Shown here: in pieces, positions 20,766 to 32,740 of the stretch
Layout of the letters: each line of letters opens with the position of its first letter
Position numbering within the stretch: position 1 is the stretch's first letter
Program-made: the position numbers and the translations under genes
From: Diphasiastrum complanatum
Lineage: Eukaryota; Streptophyta; Lycopodiopsida; Lycopodiales; Lycopodiaceae
Assembly: GCA_029204225.1 (NCBI GenBank)
Contig: CM055095.1
Span: 34,187,078-34,251,077, forward strand
Direction: 5' to 3'
Length of the DNA: 64,000 nt
Notes under the pieces: model-generated
Database searches by the model: none
What the model was told of the DNA's origin: nothing
The model's input: only the letters and a program-made list of their open reading frames with translations

Positions 20766-21902
20766 ATGTCGTCGATCATCAATATTCAAGCTAAGGTCAC
20801 TATAATCTTGGACCCAAAAGGTTCAAACTACTTGATTTGGAAATTAAAGACTTCACTCTTGTTGAAGGACGAAGATTTATGGCAATGGGTAGAATCAATA
20901 GAGGAGAAGCCAATAGCTACTCCTGGCAAAGAACTTCGAGAATGGAGTTTAAAAAATGATCTATAGCAATTATTGTGTCTTCGGTGCATGACAATATAAT
21001 GCTAGATCTTACATCAATTTCAAATGCAAAAGATTTACGGGAAGAATTGCAAACCAAGAATGAGACTCGATCTCGTAATTAGATCATGTTCTTGGAAGAC
21101 CAATTAACTTACCTACAGTGGGAAAAACATGAACACAATCGTGCAAAAGATCAAAGATCTCTTTATTTTCTTGCAGAATTTTGGTTTAGAAAATACAATT
21201 TCTAAGGAAAAACAGCTTAGTTATTTTCTTCGAGCTCTACCCAAGTCATTCCACACAACAAGAACCTTATTTAGACGAAGTTAAGGAGGAAGTAGAAGCT
21301 CGTGAACGCTATGACGACAATGGTGATTCGAAAAATGCTCTATTTACTTAGAAGAATAAATCTTCTAAGAAGTCAAAGTTTAAGAGGGAGTCATCTAAGA
21401 AGAATGAATCTAAGACTAACGAACAACAATCTGGAAAACAACAAAAGAATTTCTGGTGATAAGAAGATCTGCAACAGATGCAGAAAATCAGGTCACACAG
21501 AAGAAAAGTGTTGGTTAAATCTTAAGATTGAATGCATTCATTGTCATAAACGGGGTCCATGCAGCAGTAGACTGTTATCAGAATTTCAAAAACAAAAGGA
21601 AGCAGAATCGAAACGAACCTTCATATTCAAACTATGTCAAAGACAAAGCAAAATGCTCCAGAGCAGCAAAAGATAGAGCAACAAGCAATTCAGCAGCCTA
21701 TGTTAGTGCTGATCTATGTTGTTCATCTAATTCAATTCAAGAAGTAGTACTTGATTTAGGAGCCACCTCACATTTTGTTTCCTCGAAACAAATATTGTCT
21801 GAGTACAAGAAGACGAACTATTCGAGATTTATTACACTTGGAGATGGTTCTAAGCACGTGGTTGAAATTTGGTGCACTATAGCTCAAGATATGGTCGTTT
21901 GA
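20766..21902 (+). pseudogene. Copia gag-protease fragment (family E), disrupted
   Basis: The frame starting ATG 20766 gives a typical copia gag N-terminus (LDPKGSNYLIWKLKTSLLL) and stops at 20964. Shifted frames continue to a zinc knuckle CNRCRKSGHTEEKC near 21470-21511 and a second, frameshifted one starting CIHCHKRG. The frame 21528-21902 ends with the protease site VVLDLGATSHFVSS, where the usual DSG is DLG. The homology stops near 21900; integrase and RT are absent. Gag plus protease only, dead by several frameshifts. Confidence 0.7.
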
Positions 21903-22360
21903 AATTTTGGCAGTTTTGTGAACAAAATTGTCGAAATCCATCAATGTTTTGATTGCATGATTACTTTTTTCCTGATGTATTGTGCTTGCATGGAGTAGTT
22001 GCATATTAAATTTGATATATTTTTTTGACATGCATGAGGGATTTACAGTCGTTTTATGTGGTGATACGCATGTGCTCTTACGGTTGGGTCACAAATCAGA
22101 GATTCTGGTTAACAATTTAAGTACAAACTGAAATTTACGTAAAAACTTTCGTAATTGACAAAAAACAATAAATGTTATGTGCTTTGCATGTCAAACTGAC
22201 ATTATGTTGGTAAAATTAGGAATTGAACTTAATATCAATTTTTTTAATTTCAATTGCCTATATACTGACTGTGCTTTTTGATTGAATTTCAAGCTACGTA
22301 AAATTTTAAAAAAGTGATCATTAAGATCCATAGGTAGGCTTTCTTTCACTGTTCACCTCC
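21903..22360. other. Gene-free stretch
   Basis: AT-rich sequence between the family E fragment and the next LTR. No reading frame, repeat or motif was recognised. Confidence 0.4.
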
Positions 22361-23025
22361 TGTGAAAATTGTCAACTAGTCTCAACATTTTATTTGGCAT
22401 TTTTGGAGGCCAAAATGAAATCTCAACTAAGAGATAGCTTCATATATTTCAATAAGGGCCTAAATAGTGGTAATACTATATCTAGCAAGTAGATAAGTGA
22501 ATGAGATCATGTTTGGACCCATTCTAATTGGCTAATTTTGGTACATTGCATTTGGACTAGTATTTCTAGATTTTTGGTTAAGTACCTAGAAGTTGCCATT
22601 TTAGGGCATGCTTAGGGAGCGTGGCTAAATGAAATTTAGGCTACTATAAATAAATATACTTGCATGGAGAACAGATCATTATTTTCTCTTATGGTGTGGA
22701 GAATTCATGTTTGTTGATTCTATGTCCATCTCTTATGGTTTTCTCATGATATCTTGAGTTTCTATGTGTAGAATGTTGATTTTCTTGTTGATCTAACTTT
22801 CACACCTGTGGAGTGTTGTATAGTACTGATGTTGTACTAAGAGGGATAGTACAAAGTCATATCTAAGTGGTTATGATCAGATATTGATGCATTTCTAAAT
22901 TCTAACATGCATAAAGTAGTGATTTCTATGTGTGATCCAAACTGGCTAAAGATCATTGATGTGTGATCCAAATTGGCTAAAGATCATTGATGAACTAATA
23001 GTGTTCTGATCTCTGATTTTTCACA
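22361..23025 (+). repeat. LTR of a family C-like copia element, 5' type (665 bp)
   Basis: Starts TGTGAAAATTGTCAACTAG and ends GATTTTTCACA, like the LTR at 27115-27744 (TGTGAGAAATTGTCAAC at its start, TTTTTCACA at its end). TATAAATA lies at 22645-22652. A PBS-like TGTTATCAGAGC follows at 23026-23037, and no purine tract precedes it, so it is a 5' LTR whose internal region was lost. Confidence 0.7.
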
Positions 23026-23282
23026 TGTTATCAGAGCATGTTGCAGGCCAAATTTTGTTATCTATTTGAGGGCGCCATAAATGGGCGATTAAAAACACTG
23101 ATGGCGAGTAATAATTTATAGCTCGCTGAGTCTACAAAGTAGAGCCTGGACTCTATCTGGCTCACTAAAAAAGTGGCAAGTAAGAAAAAAGCTTGTAGGC
23201 GAGTAATAAACCTATCAAAATGCAAAGAAAAATCAAGGAAAATGCAAACTAAAACCCATCTAAACAGTAGCTTAGCATCGTT

Positions 23283-23990
23283 TTCTCGACAATGGCACCA
23301 AAAAAATATTGGTCCCTTTCCATGCCTCCCTAATCGGTGAGATCAAGAGGGCAAAGAAGGGGCTTGGATCTCCAACTAGGTGAGTTATCGTGTAGTACGA
23401 GCTTCGATCCAATGGGGAGGGGGCTAAGCTATGGATCTAAACGGGATCTAAGCCTACCAAGGGTGTCAATCTTGGCATAAGATTAAAGGTGGAATGGCTT
23501 AAAAGTGGGGTGAGGTTCTTGACTATCTTCTTGGATCTTTTTGAGTTTTGATTTTGTGGTAATCCTTTTCTTGGATCTTGGCTATTTGGTGAATCTAGGC
23601 TTCTTAGCTATAGATCTTCTCCTCTTGAGGCTTAATGGATCCTTTTGATCACTCCAAATGGTTTAGTTACACCTATTTTGCAAATGTATGGTTTTGTGGA
23701 TTGACGGATGAAAGCATGAGCTAATGATCATTCTATTATGTGATAGCATGAATATGAAACAACAATCAAGCATTCATTCATTGACAAGCAAGCATACAAT
23801 GACAAAATAGGAGGGCTTCACCAAGTAAGAAAATGTAGGAGGAGGCTTTGCTTCTCTCTCTCAATCTCTATTCTTACAAATGAAAAGTGATTACAAAATT
23901 GTGTCACATCCCTACTTATAGACAAAGCTAGGATTAGGGTTTTCAATTCACCCAAAAACCATGTGCCATATGCACTGGCCAGCGGCCCCA
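23283..23990 (-). repeat. Putative minus-strand gypsy LTR with a tRNA-Asp-type PBS
   Basis: On the minus strand 23300-23283 reads TGGTGCCATTGTCGAGAA, resembling the TGGCGCCGTTGCCGGGGA form used by plant Tat/Athila elements. That would make the sequence to the right a 5' LTR. The right end is not fixed; a TATA-like minus-strand word (GTCTATAAGTAG) lies near 23910. No partner LTR was found, so this is tentative. Confidence 0.35.
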
Positions 23991-24901
23991 TCAATCCTTA
24001 TAAAATGGTATCAATCATGTATGAACATTGCAACACAATAATCTGGTGATTGTTCACTGTCAGAAGCAAAACAATATGCGAAAAGGTGAATAGCATACCT
24101 GTATTGTTCAATACTGCTTTAGAGACAACACCCACATGTGTATTCGCTTCCAAACGTGTATACTGGAAGCAAGAATGTAGTATCAATTTCTGATAATCAA
24201 GGTATCATGTGAGCTCATTCCCTTTCCAGCATAACAAGCTAATGATACTCCTTCAATGCATATGATCAATCAATCAAACAAACCACAGCTTTCTTATCTT
24301 AGTTAGCAGTATCTTCCACTCGTATACTCTTCCACAAAGCTTTCATAGGTCTCCTCTTATCCAAGCAGAGAGGGCAACAATAGAGAAGCCAACCAATGGA
24401 ACTAGAGAGAGAGAGTTACAAGACACCACTTAGTTCCTCTTGACAAAGCAAGATTGAAGCTCTTTAAAGCCTTTATTCATAATCCAACAAGGTAAAGTAC
24501 AGCTAAAAAGTAAACTACAGTACTAGAAAGCACCATAAAGCATAACCACTTTCAAGACATCCAGCTGATACCTCCCACCATCCCACAAAACAAAACCGCT
24601 CAAGTTAGTTTAGTGAGGAAGACAGGTGTCATAGCTAAACGACAGTTGTTATTCATGTCCAAAAGAAGTTATACTGCTTAACAGCTTTGAATAGCATTTT
24701 AAAACATAGTCCAATCTTCCCAAACGTACAATGTTTTAGTGATAGGCCAAATCGTTATATCACTGTATCAAGGCGAGTGCCATATTGATCAGCTTACGGT
24801 CAATTGGTCCGTATCAATTCATTTTAATCAAAGAGGAGTATGAAAAGTTTAAACCGTTAGGCGTTTTATTTAGCCAAAAGACTTGGTGTGAACACGTGTG
24901 C
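23991..24901 (+). repeat. Probable LTR ending at a PBS at 24902-24913
   Basis: AACACGTGTGC is followed by TGGTATCAGAGC at 24902-24913, the normal PBS, so the sequence to its left should be an LTR in plus orientation. Its start is not defined. No reading frame is seen inside. Confidence 0.4.
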
Positions 24902-24913
24902 TGGTATCAGAGC

Positions 24914-25876
24914 AAATCCATGCTATACTTACTCGAGTGACCCTTACGACGTAAGGTATGTCACGCACTGCTGTTCATACTCCTAAGCATATCCATGCTT
25001 TCCAGTTGTATCTCACCAAAAAGTCTAAAGTAATACTAATAGAGAAAAGATGAAGTGTTATTATGAATGTTATATTGGAATGATATAATATCCACGGTAT
25101 AAGGACACTGTATAGGAGAGATGTCATTAAAATAGAGTAAGGGACTGTCAGTGTTTATACTGGGTAGTAGGGCAGATCCGTGCCATTCTACTCCCTAAGT
25201 ATAAACTATGATTCTTACGCAAATCCATGTTGTCTAAGATCATAATACTGGAGTCTTTATTGTTACTTTTAGTGACCAAATCTTATTTTCGGGTACTTTC
25301 GTTTGATTTAAGTGTGGTCTTATGTCGTTACTTGCTTTTGAACAAGGGAAGTTGAAAAAACGGAAAGAAAAAAAAAAAAAGAGGAATGAAAGACTAAACT
25401 TATGTAGAGTGCATGTCTATCATAGTTTTTATGGAGCCAAAACCACCATGCTTACCGTAGTTGTGAAGAGTAAATTCAAACTCGAAGTGTGTACCTGAAT
25501 AGTTGTAGACGTAGCTTCTTGAGAGACAGCCATAGTAGATTTTTATAGCCTGACTGAGTTTTTACTATTTTAGAACATAAGAAGGCCAAGAAATCGTGGA
25601 GTGAGCGTATTGCCTTGAAAAGTTATGTAGAACGAGCTTTACACAACATCTTTTGATTATGTAAGTTAATTTACAAAGTAGAGGTCCAGTTGGTTGCATA
25701 CCTTTCAGTAAAGAGTATTTGGTTCAGGAAAGAACCACGTAATATTCTGACGAAGCTAGAGCAGTATGAGAAAGCTATAGCCTGAGATATCATTAGCTTC
25801 ATACTATGAGGCCACAGAATCTATGAATATCTCAACAAGAGCACATAAGTAAGAGTTCTGCATGCATGTGTCCATC
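24914..25876. other. Untranslated leader-like stretch
   Basis: No reading frame. Short words of the type GCARATCCRTGC recur (about 24912, 24986, 25173, 25218). There is a 15-base A run near 25367-25380. It connects the PBS at 24902 with the TGTCCATCGCTGGACA array. Confidence 0.35.
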
Positions 25877-26421
25877 CTTCCATCGCTGGTTGGAGGAGGC
25901 TACAGAAGTAGATTCTATGAACAGATAGTACAAGTTCATTGTCCATCGCTGGACAGTTAGCCATGCATGAATAAGTGGTATTATCAACTGAAGAGGAGAC
26001 CCTCCTCCTGTCCATCGCTGGAACATCAGGTCTGTAAGTGTAGATTTGGTGTTTAAAAGTGAGTTTACTAAGCATTTGCGATCCATCGCTGGAAGGCACA
26101 AAGCGATATTGATATATTGTGTTCAGATGAGCAATTATCAGCGACCTGTCCATTGCTAGACATCAATCTGTCCATCGTTGGACAGCGCTCATTCTTACTC
26201 ACAGAAGAGTGTGAAATATGTGTAGGAGTGAGGCAGCCCTCCATCGTTGCTCATTGAGTCATAAGGAGTAAGTAAAAAGCATGAAAAAGTTGTGGTTACA
26301 TCATTGCTATCACCTGCGATTTCAGAGAATTATCACATACATTGAAACTGTCCATCACTGCCCTTGGAGGCAGGTGGACGATTTCAAGCAACCAAACATG
26401 TCATTGTTGTCCATCGCTGGA
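25877..26421. repeat. Array of TGTCCATCGCTGGACA hairpin motifs
   Basis: Nine clear copies, spaced about 20 to 100 bp, of a 16-bp motif with 6-bp complementary arms (TGTCCA / TGGACA) round a TCGC centre. Full copies: 25940-25955 and 26169-26184 (TCGT centre). Near-full or half copies: 25877, 26009, 26081, 26147, 26239, 26349, 26408. It lies downstream of a PBS, so probably in a retrotransposon leader. Confidence 0.75.
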
Positions 26422-27036
<615 letters not shown>

Positions 27037-27114
27037 TGAAACTTAGGGTTGTAGTGATCTTTCTTTTTATAGAAATTCTAGTACCCCTTGGTGCACCAGG
27101 TGGAACATAAAGAA

Positions 27115-27744
27115 TGTGAAAAATTATGTCTAATTATAACTCACATAGAACTTGGATCTTTGGCATAATTGGGTTCACAAGTTACAACATCAACAATGTA
27201 GAAAATCTCACTACTAGCATGCTAGTTTAAGAAAAACCATGCATAAAACATTATGAATGCTAAGATCCAAGTACAACAACAGCCGTACAATAGTCTTCAC
27301 ACGTGGAATCATGCCATACAAGTTTAGATGCATTCTACACACTAGAATTACCAATATCAAGAGAGAAGACATAGAAGAAGACAATAGGATAGAAGAAGAA
27401 AGTTCTCCAAAGATACAGATAACATTTGATATATTTCTCCACGCTGGCCCTGTTATATATAACAACAAAATTTCATTTGGCCACCTAATTGGTAGTTTTC
27501 AAGTGCTTACCAAAAACCTAGTAATCTAATGCCTAGATTCAATGTATTTCTAAATGCAAAGTCATTAGGTTCAAATCTGACCTTGAACCTTCTAGAACTT
27601 TCTAAAAATGATAGACTTATGATTTTTAGGGCTTATTAACATAGAAAAAATGTTTCTCTAAGTTTACTTTAAACTTTGGCCTCCAAATTGCCATTAATAG
27701 TTGACAATTTCTAGTTGACAATTGCTAGTTGACAATTTCTCACA
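27115..27744 (-). repeat. 3' LTR of family C copy (630 bp)
   Basis: On the minus strand it starts TGTGAGAAATTGTCAAC and ends ATTTTTCACA. GTTGACAATTKCTA is repeated three times in tandem at its start (plus 27700-27740). The purine tract lies just upstream (27745-27757). Confidence 0.8.
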
Positions 27745-28447
27745 CTCCCTCTTCAACTCTACTTGCTATTTTAACCACACTACTTTGATCAAACTTAAGA
27801 ATAATCTCCATCCTAATAGTAGATTTCATATCAATAATCATGTAATGATCAAAATAAAAACATTCAAAACTGATATAGATAATGGATGCTTCACAATTTC
27901 TTACGTCAATTTTACATATCAAGATGAAAAATAATATAGAATCATAATGGATATATTCATCCATGTTTTCACCTTTGATATCTCAAAAAAAATAGTAGCA
28001 ACCAAGCAGTAAATGTGAGTGATCAACAAATGCTTGCATGCCTCCTCCATATTCCACTTTATGTGAAGTGTTTGCAACATGAAACTCCATGAATGAGTCT
28101 ACATCTCCATCTTGCCATAAGAGATTCTCAACACTTGAAAATTTATGTATGAATCAGTGACAAAATGAACCTCCCTCAGCTCCATTTCCATCATCAACAT
28201 TATCCAATAATACTAGTCCAACCTCAACATCAAAAGGACGAAGAACAATGTGACTTGGTTCATCATATCTTGACAATTTGCACACATTCACATGAAATTG
28301 CTCAAACATGATATAGAATGAGGAAAGTAGAATATAAGAACACTTCCTTGCCAATCCTTTTTCTTTACACAAGTCTACAAATACTTGCAAAAATAGATTC
28401 TCAAAGGTGTCCTTGGGCTTGTGTACTTCCTCTTGATCCCATTCTCA

Positions 28448-29308
28448 TCACAAAAAGCGCTTGGTAGAAATATACTCACCACCATTGTCACTCCTCAGGC
28501 ACTTGATCTTTGTAAAAAATTGAACCTCCCTTGGAATCTTGAACTTGACAAAGACATAAAACACCTCATCTTTGTTCTTTTGTAGATAGACCCAACAAAT
28601 TCTACTAAAATCATCAATGAAAGTCACATACATCTTAGCACCTCCATTTCTTAATGTAGTAAGGCCATGATATCCGAATGCATAAGTTGGAAAGGCTTAC
28701 TTGATCTTGATGTAGATCTCTTGTAAGGTAACCTATGTGACTTAGATAAGGCACATTGCTTACAAACATAATTCAAGCTTGTTAGATATTTAGGAAGGCC
28801 AAACACCACTTGCCACTTTGCCATCACCTCCAATGAATTGTAGTTGAGATGCCTCATTCTCTTGTGCCATACCTCTTGCCTTGACATTTTCTCTTTTTCC
28901 ATGCATCCAACTTGGTTAGAAACAACACAAGCATTAAGTTGGAACACTTTACCTTGTTTTTTCTCTTTTGCAATCAATTCATCTTCTCTCTTGATCAAAC
29001 AAGCATAACCACCAAACTCCACCTTGATTTCCTTATCAAGTAATTGACTCACACTAAGAAGGTTCTTAGTAGTGGAAGGAATGAACAAAACATCTTTCAA
29101 ATTTACATTCCTATTAGTAGAAAGGAAAATAGAAATTGTGCCAATCTCTTTGATCACTATCATTGGCCATGTAGATCACCTTCTTGTCACTTTGAAATGC
29201 CATCAAAGATGAGTAATACTCCTCATGATATGTCATATGTGATTTACCTCCATTATCAATCCACCAAGGATCAATGTCTCCATGATTAGTCATTAAACAA
29301 GATGACAT
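28448..29308 (-). pseudogene. Family C protease and N-terminal integrase, broken
   Basis: The frame 29308-29114 has the protease site in altered form, WWIDNGGKSHMTYHEEY, where DSGAS is usual. The frame 29163-28651 has TKNLLSVSQLLDKEIKVEF, then the integrase zinc-binding region (WHKRMRHLNYNSLEVM, CKQCALSKSHR) and the first catalytic Asp in LMHSDIMAL. The frame 28633-28448 has FIDDFSRICWVYLQKN and the second Asp in CLRSDNGGEY. The third residue (Glu) is not found; sequence after 28448 is unrelated or worn. Frameshifts separate the three pieces. Confidence 0.75.
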
Positions 29309-29399
29309 AACAAAAGCATCATTTGAGATTTGTTCATCAACACCATCTTCATCAATAGTAAGGTTGGTTTGCTTTTCACTTTGACCTATCTTCTTCTTG

Positions 29400-30167
29400 T
29401 AGCAATCACTAGCAACATGCCCTTTTATTCCACAATAGAAGCACTTTAACTTTGACCTATATCTCTTAAACTTTCACCTATATTTCTTCTTACCAACAAA
29501 AGAGAAAGGCTCACCTTGATCTTTGCCTTTGCCCTTGAATTGCCTTTGATGAACAAGTCTCCTCTCCATCAACTTGAGATGTAGAAGTAGATCCACATCT
29601 TGCTTGAAGCCTAAACTCCTCATTCACCAAAATCTCTTGCAGATCCACCATACTTGGAAAAGTCTTTTGAATGGAAAAACTTTGAACAAGATTAGCATGA
29701 TCATCCAACAAGCCATTAAGAACAAATTGAACAAGTTCTATCTCCTTAATGCTTTCATCAATACATGTTAGCTCATTATTGAATGCTTTAACCCTTAAAA
29801 CAAAAGCATAAGCACTTTCATCCTTCTTTTGCATAAAAGAAAAGATTTGTCTCCTTCGATTTAGAATTCTAGATGTATACTTAGATTCATAAATCTTCTT
29901 TAAAGAATCCCAAGTCTCCTTTGATGTAATGCACTTAGCAACTTCCTTGAGAAGTTCATCAGTCACATTTGTCTTGATGATGTGTAGAGATTTCTTAGCT
30001 CTTTTATCATACCTCAATTGATCTTGAGGTGCCAAAGGTCTATCCTCCACACCTGCAACAATTTCATTCATCTCCAATAAGGACTCCATCCTCACTTTCC
30101 AAGTAGAATAGTTAATTGAGGTAAGCCTATCATTGCCTTCCAACATGAAGCTACTTCTGGTTGCCAT
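29400..30167 (-). pseudogene. Family C copia gag, largely open
   Basis: From the ATG at 30167 a 218-codon frame gives a whole copia gag capsid region: YSTWKVRMESLLEMNEIV, then LLKEVAKCITSKETWDSL, RRRQIFSFMQKKDESAYA and ELVQFVLNGLLDDHANLV. The frame ends at 29511 by a shift just before the zinc knuckle, which is present in another frame (CFYCGIKGHVASDC, 29443-29402). Copia gag normally runs through the knuckle into protease. Only this late frameshift spoils it. Confidence 0.75.
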
Positions 30168-30254
30168 GTTGCAATGATTTGATCTTCTTTGAACCTATTC
30201 CAATCCACTTAGCACTCTCTTTAAAATCAAAAAATAAAACTTAAGAAAAAATAG

Positions 30255-30525
30255 TTAGAATTAAAGTAGAATCATTGTGCTAATGTACTGTGGGTCCTAT
30301 CAGTTGATGAGGATCAGTTGGCCTCGCCACAAGGCAAGTCGACGGGACACGCATCCCGCCAACGGCAACCTGGGTCATGCATGGGTTGCCTGAGTGAACA
30401 ACTATATGTACAGTGTAATTTCATTTTGAGAAATACAGTTGCTATGTGAGCTTGTGGTCGAGAGTATTTTTTTGTCTGTGTTACTGTGTAGCATAATCTG
30501 TGTTCCTGTGCAAAGCAAATTCTAA
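30255..30525 (+). repeat. LTR of copia family A (271 bp), 5' type
   Basis: Same length and sequence type as 44470-44740, which is in the other orientation. Both copies begin TTAGAATT and end AATTCTAA, a perfect 8-bp inverted repeat, with no TG/CA ends. A PBS-like TGATATCAGAGCC follows at 30528-30540. Confidence 0.7.
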
Positions 30526-30540
30526 GCTGATATCAGAGCC

Positions 30541-31059
30541 ATACAGGGAGTGTACACAATACAGTATCATCGTTGAAGAGAGCTTCGGGAGAACTGTCTT
30601 CTGAGAGTTCGGGGTTTACGGTGGGTTGAAGACGGAAAGAGAAACATTGGTGCACGATTTCTAGTTTATAGAGGCTTGCCAAGCTCAGCAGAGGGATTAT
30701 TAGCCTATGCATAGCATCAGAAAGGGAAAAATTTGGTGAAAAATTGACAATTTTGAAGCTAGTTGAAAATTGAAATCGGGTTTGCAGTTACAATTTTGTA
30801 TACATAACTGGTGATTTCTTCGCTGTTTGTGCATCGTTTTGGATGTCGTAAGGACAGAAGGAAGCTAATTACATTGTCAACCAGCCATAAAGAGATTTTT
30901 AGGTTTATGTCAGAGATTCGTCTCCAGACAGTTAACCTAGCATATTTGTGGTAAAAGGTGAAAAAAAAATCACTTTGTCAAGTTGAGCTAAAATCATCGT
31001 TTCTCCACGGAATTTCATGATTGAACACTCTACAGATTGGTATCAGTAGGGCAACCCTG
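30541..31059 (+). other. Leader of the family A element, no coding part left
   Basis: Sequence after the PBS with no reading frame (GGGTTTACGGTGGGTTGAAG and so on), ending where minus-strand copia sequence begins near 31060. Gag and pol of this copy are lost. Confidence 0.4.
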
Positions 31060-31540
31060 CTCCAGGCCTCAGATCGTGCTCAAATCGATCCAAAAATGAT
31101 CTTTGGCATTTTTAGGACCCATACTCACAACATTAGATAGATTTTTCAATATTTTGACACTCCTCCTAAAAATGTATCTAATGTGGATCAAGCATTGATC
31201 TTGAGATAAGACCAAGATTAGACCTATGCTTTGAGAAGGCACTTTTGCAAAGTGGCTTTGTGAGAAGATCAGCAATACACGAAGATGTGTCGACATGTTC
31301 TAAGTTGATTTCACCTCCAATGAGCTTTTCCCTTACGAAATGATGTGCCACTTCTATATGCTTGCTTCTTGCATGAAAAATAGGATTGTTTGCAAGAGCT
31401 TGTGCCGATATGTTGTCACATTTGATCAAGGGAAGATCATCCTCTTTGATGCAATTTAGCTCCATGATTAACCTCTTGATACAAAGCACCTCTTTAGTTG
31501 TTTTTGTGAGTGCTTTGTACTCGGCCTCCTCAGTTGTCCT
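31060..31540 (-). pseudogene. Copia RNase H end, purine tract and start of 3' LTR
   Basis: The minus frame 31489-31178 is the C-terminal copia RNase H region (NISAQALANNPIFHARSKHI, VAHHFVREKLIGGEINLEHV, CIADLLTKPL). About 20 bases on, TTTTTAGGAGGAG (31172-31160) is a polypurine tract, followed by TGTCAAAATATTG, the start of a 3' LTR that is cut after about 100 bp. Near 31530 the RNase H runs directly into gypsy sequence, so the rest of pol is lost. It resembles family D (37560-37800) in protein sequence but has a different LTR start. Confidence 0.75.
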
Positions 31541-32740
31541 AGCATCAAGTACTCAACAATATCTGATGTCCACTCAGGTACTGCTTCTACATAGAATAAT
31601 GCAACATCTGGTAGTTCATCATCCACTTCAGTATTAATTGGTGCGGATTCAATGCATAAAATGTGATCGGCTAGATAATGTTGCTTTCCCTTTCGAACCA
31701 CAATTCGAAAGTCAAATTCAGTCAATAATAGTAACCATCTTGCAATATGTCCAGTATTGCGCTTCTTGTTTACCAAGTAAAGCAACAGCTAGTGATCCGT
31801 ATAAAAGGCAAAGTGCGTTTCCATAAGGTAGTGACAAAATTTTTGAACAGAAAAAATCATGGCTAACGCTTCACGTTCTCTTGTTGAATAATTCGTTTCT
31901 GGATCTGTAAGCTGTCTGCTTGCAAATCGTATAGGATAATCCTTCTTATAGTCACCTGGCTGCGTCAAAACTGATCCAATGGCATATTTCAAGACATCCG
32001 TGTAAACATGAAATTTAATCGTCCAATCTGGAGAACGTAGGATTGGTGCTGAAGTTAATGTTTTTTTTTTATTTTTCAAAGGCTTCTAACGCCTCTACTG
32101 TCCAAATAGGAACAATAGTCAGTTTGTATATAGGTCGTGCTAAATCCGCAAAGAAGATAATAAAAATTTGATAGTAGTTCGCATGACCCATAAACACATA
32201 AACTCCACAAATCTTTGTTGGTGGTGGTAATTCCACAATAATCTTGATCTTAGAATAATCTGTGGCAATGCCATGTCTTGATATCACATGCCCAAGTACA
32301 ATTCCGTGGGAAACCCATATCAAGCATTTTTTTGGATTTAGAGAAATTTGATATTTGCAACATCTTTCAAATACTTTTTCTAATCGATCCAGGTGGTCTG
32401 TATCTGTACTATGGACTCCCAGGTCATCCAAGTAAATTTCAAGAAATTTCTGTAGATAATCTTTGAAAGCAAATTGTATTACTCTTTGGAATGAACTTGG
32501 TGTATTACATAGTCCAAACGGCATTACTTTGTAAGCATAGGTGCCCCATTCTGTTGCAAAAGCTGTTTTGTGGCGATTGATAGGTGCAACCTTAACTTGA
32601 TTGTAACCACTAAATCCATCCAGGAAACTATAAGCTTCCACTCCAGCAAGGCGATCCAAAATGCTTTCAGTAAAAGGTAACATAAAGTGATCCTTCTGCG
32701 TCACTTTGTTCAAAGCCTTGAGATTCACACAAATTTTCAA
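31541..32740 (-). pseudogene. Tat-like reverse transcriptase and RNase H
   Basis: The frame 32740-32069 (223 aa) is the gypsy RT palm: LNKVTQKDHFMLPFTESIL, YSFLDGFSGYNQVKVAP, AFATEWGTYAYKVMPFGLCN, and the active site EIYLDDLGVHS (usually FLDD or YVDD). The thumb and connection follow (PKKCLIWVSHGIVLGHVIS). RNase H is in 32079-31789 (FHVYTDVLKYAIGSVLTQ, then NYSTREREALAMIFSV) and 31785-31468 (RIVVRKGKQHYLADHILC), with a frameshift between. The RNase H start TDAS is TDVL. It ends in the RNase H-integrase linker (VPEWTSDIVEYL) at 31541. Same family as 1437-12074, and it supplies the part missing there. Confidence 0.85.

Larger units (their letters stand above)
27115..30254 (-). mobile_element. 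Copia element, family C, minus strand, lacking 5' LTR and RT
   Basis: Minus-strand order: a short leader, gag (30167 down), protease remnant, the first part of integrase, a worn region, the conserved family tail, purine tract (GTTGAAGAGGGAG) and 3' LTR (27744-27115). RT, RNase H and the 5' LTR are missing; near 30254 it abuts a plus-strand LTR of another family. Gag is the best kept family C gag in the window. Confidence 0.75.

Noticed and set aside
25821-26153. Frames with repeated AMDR or QRWT peptides
   Set aside because: By-products of the TGTCCATCGCTGGACA array.
25877-26421. CRISPR-like array (spaced short palindromic repeats)
   Set aside because: Repeats are only 16 bp and degenerate, spacers vary greatly in length, no cas genes, and the setting is a plant nuclear genome.
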